19,169 bases of DNA from JBEBBU01 sp041158225 (GTDB lineage Bacteria; Pseudomonadota; Gammaproteobacteria; Methylococcales; Methylococcaceae). Of this stretch, positions 15,098-19,169 are shown in pieces (position 1 is the stretch's first letter; every line of letters starts with the position of its first letter). The position numbers were made by a program, and so were the translations under genes. The notes beneath the pieces are model-generated. The model had not been told where the DNA came from and made no database searches. It saw only the letters and a program-made list of their open reading frames with translations. The stretch spans positions 1 to 19,169 of the forward strand of contig JBEBBU010000079.1 in NCBI GenBank assembly GCA_041158225.1, read 5' to 3'.

Positions 15098-15520
15098 ATG
15101 GCAATGACCATACATGTGGACATCGTCAGCGCTGAACACGCTATCTTTTCAGGGCTTGCCGAGATGGTAGTGGTGCCGGCTGCGGAAGGGGAACTTGGTA
15201 TCGTATGCCGCCATGCCCCTCTGCTCAGCAGGCTGAAGCCCGGTGAGGTTCGCGTCAAGATCAGTGACAGGGAAACGTTGCCGTTTTATGTTTCTGGCGG
15301 TGTTGTCGAAGTACAGCCGCATCTGGTCACTGTGCTTGCTGATACGGCTGTCAGGGCCGCTGATATTGACGAAGCAGCTGCTCAGGAAGCCCGCAGGCTT
15401 GCAGAGGAACTGATGGCAGAATCCAGCAACAAACTGGATTTTGCCAAGGCTCAGGCCAAACTGGTCGAAGCCATGGCGCAGTTGCGTACACTGGAAAAAT
15501 ATCGCAAGAGTGGTATCTGA
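15098..15520 (+). CDS. atpC: F1Fo ATP synthase subunit epsilon
   Basis: Rotor subunit that can inhibit ATP hydrolysis. 140 residues: beta-sandwich (1-85, MAMTIHVDIVSAEHAIFSG) and C-terminal helical hairpin (about 88-138, the regulatory part). The first of two nearby ATGs is used, since MAM- matches the family and GGGAGG (15083-15088) precedes it. Last gene of the operon, followed by a terminator. Confidence 0.97.
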   Translation: MAMTIHVDIVSAEHAIFSGLAEMVVVPAAEGELGIVCRHAPLLSRLKPGEVRVKISDRETLPFYVSGGVVEVQPHLVTVLADTAVRAADIDEAAAQEARRLAEELMAESSNKLDFAKAQAKLVEAMAQLRTLEKYRKSGI

Positions 15521-15538
15521 TCCATTCAAAACAATCTG

Positions 15539-15589
15539 ACCCCTTTTCAGCATTGCCCGGTAACGGTTAGTGCTGGACAGGGGTTTTTT
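15539..15589 (+). terminator. Rho-independent terminator of the atp operon
   Basis: ACCCCT (15539-15544) pairs with AGGGGT (15579-15584). Inside, CAGCA (15548-15552) pairs with TGCTG (15571-15575), and CCG-GTAA-CGG (15557-15566) caps it with a GNRA-type loop. T-run at 15584-15589. It ends 16 bases before glmU, so glmU probably relies on read-through or its own weak promoter. Confidence 0.8.
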
Positions 15590-15605
15590 CATTTCAGGTT
15601 AAGCC

Positions 15606-16979
15606 ATGACATTGCAAACCATAATTCTTGCCGCCGGCAAGGGGACAAGGATGCGCTCTTCTATCCCCAAGGTACTGCACAGGCTGGGCGCTGATCCTCT
15701 GCTTGGCCATGTATACCGTACAGCGGCTACCCTGAAGAGCGATGCGATCTATATTGTGATTGGGCACGAGGCTGAGGCTGTAAAAAACAGTTTTTCTTTC
15801 GAGCCGATCCACTGGATCCTTCAGGACAGGCAGTTGGGTACAGGCCATGCTGTTCAACAGGTTCGTGAACACATCAGGGATGATGCTACCGTTCTTGTTC
15901 TCTATGGTGATGTGCCGTTACTTGCCTCTGCGACCCTGCAAAAACTGCTGGACAAGGTTCGTTCTGACACACTGGCGCTACTGACTGTCAGGCTTGATAA
16001 TCCGCTTGGATATGGCCGCATCATCAGAAATCCGCAAGGTAAGGTTCTGGCTATTGTCGAGGAAAAAGATGCCTCTGATGCGCAGAAAAATATTGCCGAA
16101 GTGAATACGGGGGTACTGGCTGTACAGGGAAAACCCTTGCGTCACTGGCTGAATGGACTGGGTAATGATAATGCCCAGGGAGAGTTTTACCTGACGGATA
16201 TCATTGCCAGTGCCGTCAGGGATGGATTCAGCGTGGAGACGCTGGAGACGCCTGATCCTTATGAAGTGCTTGGTGTCAATAACCGCGAACAGCTGGCCTG
16301 TCTGGAAAGACAGCTCCAGCACCGGCAGGCTGCATGGCTCATGGAGCAGGGCGTTTCCTTCAGGGATCCCGCGCGTTTTGATCTTCGTGGTGAGGTTGCT
16401 GCCTGCGGTCAGGATGTCGAGATTGATGTGAATGTATTGATGGAGGGCAGGATTACGCTGGGTCACCGGGTACGTGTAGGTGCAGGTGTGCACCTGAAAA
16501 ACGTTACTGTTGAAGACGATACGGAAATTCTGGCCTATTCCGTGCTTGAAGACGCTCATGTGGGCGCCGGATCGCGTATTGGACCTTATGCCAGGTTGCG
16601 ACCTGGGACTGTGCTTGAGGGGGATGTTCACATTGGCAACTTCGTTGAACTCAAGGCAGCGAACGTGGGCCATGGCTCAAAAATCAACCATCTGAGTTAT
16701 GTTGGTGACAGTAGTGTTGGTTCGGGAGTGAATGTGGGCGCCGGAACCATTACCTGCAATTATGACGGAGCCAACAAGCACCGTACAGTGATTGAGGATG
16801 GTGCGTTCATTGGATCGAACAGCCAGCTGGTAGCTCCGGTCACCATTGGCCGTAATGCTACGATTGGGGCTGGATCCACCATTACACGGGATGCGCCTGC
16901 AGACCAGCTGACGCTTTCCAGAAGCCGGCAGCTGACCGTGTCAGGCTGGGTCAGACCCGTCAAACAAGTCAAGAAGTGA
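15606..16979 (+). CDS. glmU: Bifunctional GlmU: GlcN-1-P acetyltransferase / GlcNAc-1-P uridyltransferase
   Basis: Makes UDP-GlcNAc, precursor of peptidoglycan and lipid A. 457 residues. N-terminal uridyltransferase: LAAGKGTRMRSSIPKVLH (8-25), QLGTGHAVQ, LYGDVPLL, EKDASD and GVNNREQL. C-terminal left-handed beta-helix acetyltransferase: ARLRPGTVL, VELKAANVGHGSKINHLSYV (split at GHG), VGAGTITCNYDGANKHRT and GAFIGSNSQLVAPV. Ribosome site AGGTTAAG. Confidence 0.97.
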   Translation: MTLQTIILAAGKGTRMRSSIPKVLHRLGADPLLGHVYRTAATLKSDAIYIVIGHEAEAVKNSFSFEPIHWILQDRQLGTGHAVQQVREHIRDDATVLVLYGDVPLLASATLQKLLDKVRSDTLALLTVRLDNPLGYGRIIRNPQGKVLAIVEEKDASDAQKNIAEVNTGVLAVQGKPLRHWLNGLGNDNAQGEFYLTDIIASAVRDGFSVETLETPDPYEVLGVNNREQLACLERQLQHRQAAWLMEQGVSFRDPARFDLRGEVAACGQDVEIDVNVLMEGRITLGHRVRVGAGVHLKNVTVEDDTEILAYSVLEDAHVGAGSRIGPYARLRPGTVLEGDVHIGNFVELKAANVGHGSKINHLSYVGDSSVGSGVNVGAGTITCNYDGANKHRTVIEDGAFIGSNSQLVAPVTIGRNATIGAGSTITRDAPADQLTLSRSRQLTVSGWVRPVKQVKK

Positions 16980-16988
16980 GACTCAATC

Positions 16989-18830
16989 ATGTGTGGAATA
17001 GTAGGAGCTGTAGCTCACCGCGATATTACGGATGTACTGCTCGAAGGCCTAAGGCGGCTTGAATATCGTGGCTATGATTCTGCAGGTGTCGCTGTACTGG
17101 ACAGACAGGGGCAATTGAGACGCTGCAGGCAGGTTGGCAAGATCCGTGAACTGGAAAGTGCCCTGAAGCATGAACCGCTTGCGGGGCATACTGGCATTGC
17201 CCATACCCGCTGGGCAACCCATGGCGTGCCATCAGTACGTAATGCCCATCCTCATGTCAGCGAGGCTTCCATCCCGGTTGCGGTAGTACATAACGGCATT
17301 ATCGAAAATCATGAGAACCTCAGGCAGGAACTGCAGCAGCTGGGTTATGTATTTACCTCAGAAACTGACACCGAGGTTATTGTACATCTTGTCCATCATT
17401 ACCTGCAGCAGGGTGGAGATCTCAAGACTGCCATCCAGCAGACGCTTGCGCGCCTGACTGGCGCTTATGCGATTGCGGTGATAACGCCACAGGATCCTCA
17501 CCGCATGATTGTGGCGCGCGAAGGTAGCCCGCTGGTTCTTGGGCTTGGTGATAACGAACTGTTCATTGCTTCGGATGTATTTGCGCTTCTGGGTGAAACC
17601 CAGCGTTTCATCTATCTGGAAGATGGCGATGTTGCTGAACTTACCCCTGAAAGTTACCAGATCCATGATGCACAGGGGCGGATGGTTACGCGGGAACTGC
17701 ATCAGACGCGCATGGCTGCGGATGCAGTCGAGCGTGGTGTCTACCGGCACTATATGCAGAAAGAAATTCATGAGCAACCTGTTGCTATTGAAAAAACCCT
17801 GGATGACCGTATTGAAAACGGTCAGGTCATGGCTGGGCAGCTGGATTCCCTGCTGGAAAAAGTCTTACCCGATGTCAGGGCGGTGCAGATCGTGGCTTGT
17901 GGTACCAGTTATCATGCCGGTATGGTGGCCCGCTACTGGTTTGAGGCCATTGCCGGTATTCCCTGTCAGGTCGAGGTAGCCAGCGAGTTCCGTTACCGCC
18001 CAAAGGTGGTGAGGCCAGGCACCCTGTTTGTCACCATCTCCCAGTCAGGGGAAACCGCTGATACTCTGGCGGCGCTGAAGGATACCCCCGGGCAGGGCTA
18101 TCTGCACACCCTGGCTATCTGTAATGTTGCAGAAAGCTCTCTTGTCCGTGCGTCAGCCTCGGCCCTGATGACCCGCGCAGGTCCGGAAATAGGTGTGGCT
18201 TCCACCAAGGCATTTACCACCCAGCTGGTCGCACTGCTGTTGCTGGTGGTGGCAACGGGGCGGAGTACCGGCTATCTGTCCGCTGCGGAAGAAGCCACTA
18301 TTGTGAGCGAGATCCAGAGAATACCTTCCAGTATTCAGGACATCCTTGAACTTGAGCCTGTCATTGCCCAGTGGGCCGAGAGTTTTGGTGACAAGCATCA
18401 TGCCCTTTTTCTGGGTAGGGGCACGCATTATCCTGTCGCTATGGAAGGTGCACTCAAGCTTAAGGAAATTTCCTATATTCATGCCGAGGCGTATCCTGCC
18501 GGCGAACTGAAACATGGACCACTGGCACTGATCGATCAGGATATGCCGGTGATTGCGGTGGCTCCCCAGAATGACCTGCTGGAAAAGCTAAAATCCAATC
18601 TGCAGGAAGTGCATGCCCGCGGGGGGCAGCTGTTTGTATTTGCCGAGATGGATGCAGCTATTGAGAAAGATGAAAGTATCCGGCTGATCAGGCTGGACCG
18701 TGTTGCCGACCTGATTGCCCCGATAGTTTACACCGTGCCATTGCAGCTGCTGGCGTATCATGTTGCCCTGATCAAGGGGACAGATGTGGATCAGCCCCGT
18801 AATCTTGCCAAATCAGTTACCGTCGAGTAA
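16989..18830 (+). CDS. glmS: Glutamine-fructose-6-phosphate aminotransferase (isomerising) GlmS
   Basis: First step of amino-sugar synthesis: fructose-6-P + Gln to glucosamine-6-P + Glu. 613 residues (609 in E. coli). The nucleophile Cys is residue 2 before Met removal (MCGIVGAV), with LEYRGYDSAGVAV, HTRWATHG and HNGIIEN in the glutaminase domain (1-about 240), then two SIS sugar-binding domains with CGTSYHA, SQSGETADT, STKAFTTQ, EGALKLKEISYIHAEAYPAGELKHGPLALI (split EGALKLKEISYIHAEA / GELKHGPLALI) and the conserved C-terminus LAKSVTVE. Only 9 bases separate it from glmU, leaving no space for a glmS ribozyme and no glmR-type regulator gene between the two. Confidence 0.97.
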   Translation: MCGIVGAVAHRDITDVLLEGLRRLEYRGYDSAGVAVLDRQGQLRRCRQVGKIRELESALKHEPLAGHTGIAHTRWATHGVPSVRNAHPHVSEASIPVAVVHNGIIENHENLRQELQQLGYVFTSETDTEVIVHLVHHYLQQGGDLKTAIQQTLARLTGAYAIAVITPQDPHRMIVAREGSPLVLGLGDNELFIASDVFALLGETQRFIYLEDGDVAELTPESYQIHDAQGRMVTRELHQTRMAADAVERGVYRHYMQKEIHEQPVAIEKTLDDRIENGQVMAGQLDSLLEKVLPDVRAVQIVACGTSYHAGMVARYWFEAIAGIPCQVEVASEFRYRPKVVRPGTLFVTISQSGETADTLAALKDTPGQGYLHTLAICNVAESSLVRASASALMTRAGPEIGVASTKAFTTQLVALLLLVVATGRSTGYLSAAEEATIVSEIQRIPSSIQDILELEPVIAQWAESFGDKHHALFLGRGTHYPVAMEGALKLKEISYIHAEAYPAGELKHGPLALIDQDMPVIAVAPQNDLLEKLKSNLQEVHARGGQLFVFAEMDAAIEKDESIRLIRLDRVADLIAPIVYTVPLQLLAYHVALIKGTDVDQPRNLAKSVTVE

Positions 18831-19169
18831 TGCAGTCAACAAGCAGTTTCAGCCAGCAGGAGCTGGAAAACAATTTTGGATCCAAAATGGTCGCCGAGGC
18901 TCGTGGTCGTCAGTGGACGGTAAAGCCACTGGAGCAGGATGAGCAGAAAATGGTCGCTGAGGTAACCCGCGCCCATGGAGCCAAAGCCAGCTTTCGTGTG
19001 GAAATCCATATCAATCGTGACAGGGGAGGCGCCAGACATATTGGTTCCATCTGTAGTTGCAAGGCGGTATGGAAATGTGAGCATGCGGTAGCTGTCCTGC
19101 TGTCACAGATGGAAGCTGGCAGTCATGAACGCCAGCAGACGGGACCTTCAGAGGAAGTTGCGTTCTGGC
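18830..19169 (+). CDS. SWIM zinc-finger protein, N-terminus (cut by window edge; possibly a Snf2-type helicase)
   Basis: ATG at 18830 overlaps the last base of the glmS stop (TAATG). The frame is open for 113 codons to the window end. Residues 75-85 form the SWIM pattern CSC-x5-CEH (C75, C77, C83, H85), followed by AVAVLLS. Before it is a short segment with RGRQW and beta-like VEIHINRDRGG, usual just upstream of a SWIM finger. In bacteria such a finger at the N-terminus often precedes a long Snf2/RapA-like helicase; only the finger is visible here, so the rest is inference. The ribosome site is weak, suggesting translation coupled to glmS. Confidence 0.8.
   Translation, partial: MQSTSSFSQQELENNFGSKMVAEARGRQWTVKPLEQDEQKMVAEVTRAHGAKASFRVEIHINRDRGGARHIGSICSCKAVWKCEHAVAVLLSQMEAGSHERQQTGPSEEVAFW

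Noticed and set aside
16980..16988. glmS ribozyme or glmR-type regulator between glmU and glmS
   Set aside because: The gap is only 9 bases.

Overview
The window looks like an origin-proximal piece of a gammaproteobacterial chromosome. The evidence is the gene order mnmG-rsmG-parA-parB-atpIBEFHAGDC-glmU-glmS, intact and in one orientation, and proteins that align closely from memory with Escherichia coli and Pseudomonas homologues. I cannot name the genus. There are no RNA genes, insertion sequences or CRISPR arrays. Both ends cut a gene: clpB on the left (minus strand) and a SWIM zinc-finger gene on the right (plus strand).

Left part (1-4125). The N-terminal half of clpB is transcribed leftward from a candidate heat-shock promoter. 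Divergent from it is a small accessory operon: a secreted, Cys- and Met-rich peptide precursor of the HvfA type (1588-1929), a strong hairpin plus T-run, an MNIO/DUF692 iron enzyme of the HvfB type (1989-2831), its DUF2063 partner of the HvfC type (2828-3634) and a DUF1269 glycine-zipper membrane protein (3637-4125). This is the layout of the recently described copper-binding, oxazolone/thioamide-modified RiPP systems (Haemophilus HvfABC, related to bufferins). The precursor carries EGRCG-EGKCG pentapeptides plus two further Cys motifs and a methionine-rich tract. The two enzyme genes are visibly more AT-rich than everything around them. The usual DoxX-type partner gene (HvfD) is absent and a DUF1269 gene sits in its place.

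Origin candidate (4126-4417). The gap of about 290 bases before mnmG has AT-rich pyrimidine runs, two perfect DnaA boxes (TTATTCACA and TTATCCACA, both on the minus strand) and several degenerate boxes on the plus strand. This is the position oriC holds in E. coli relative to mnmG (gidA).

Right part (4418-19169). mnmG and rsmG (tRNA and 16S rRNA modification) overlap by ATGA and are followed by parA and parB (chromosome segregation), also joined by an ATGA overlap. A near-consensus sigma-70 promoter overlaps the end of parB and probably drives the complete nine-gene F1Fo ATP synthase operon, which ends at a good rho-independent terminator. glmU and glmS follow 9 bases apart (UDP-GlcNAc synthesis: glucosamine-6-phosphate synthase and the bifunctional uridyltransferase/acetyltransferase). 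The glmS stop overlaps the start of a SWIM-domain protein that runs off the window.

Most of the window is ordinary core genome. The part worth attention is 1408-4125, with its own operator-like palindrome, internal terminator, unusual fourth gene and foreign-looking composition, lying directly beside the putative replication origin.
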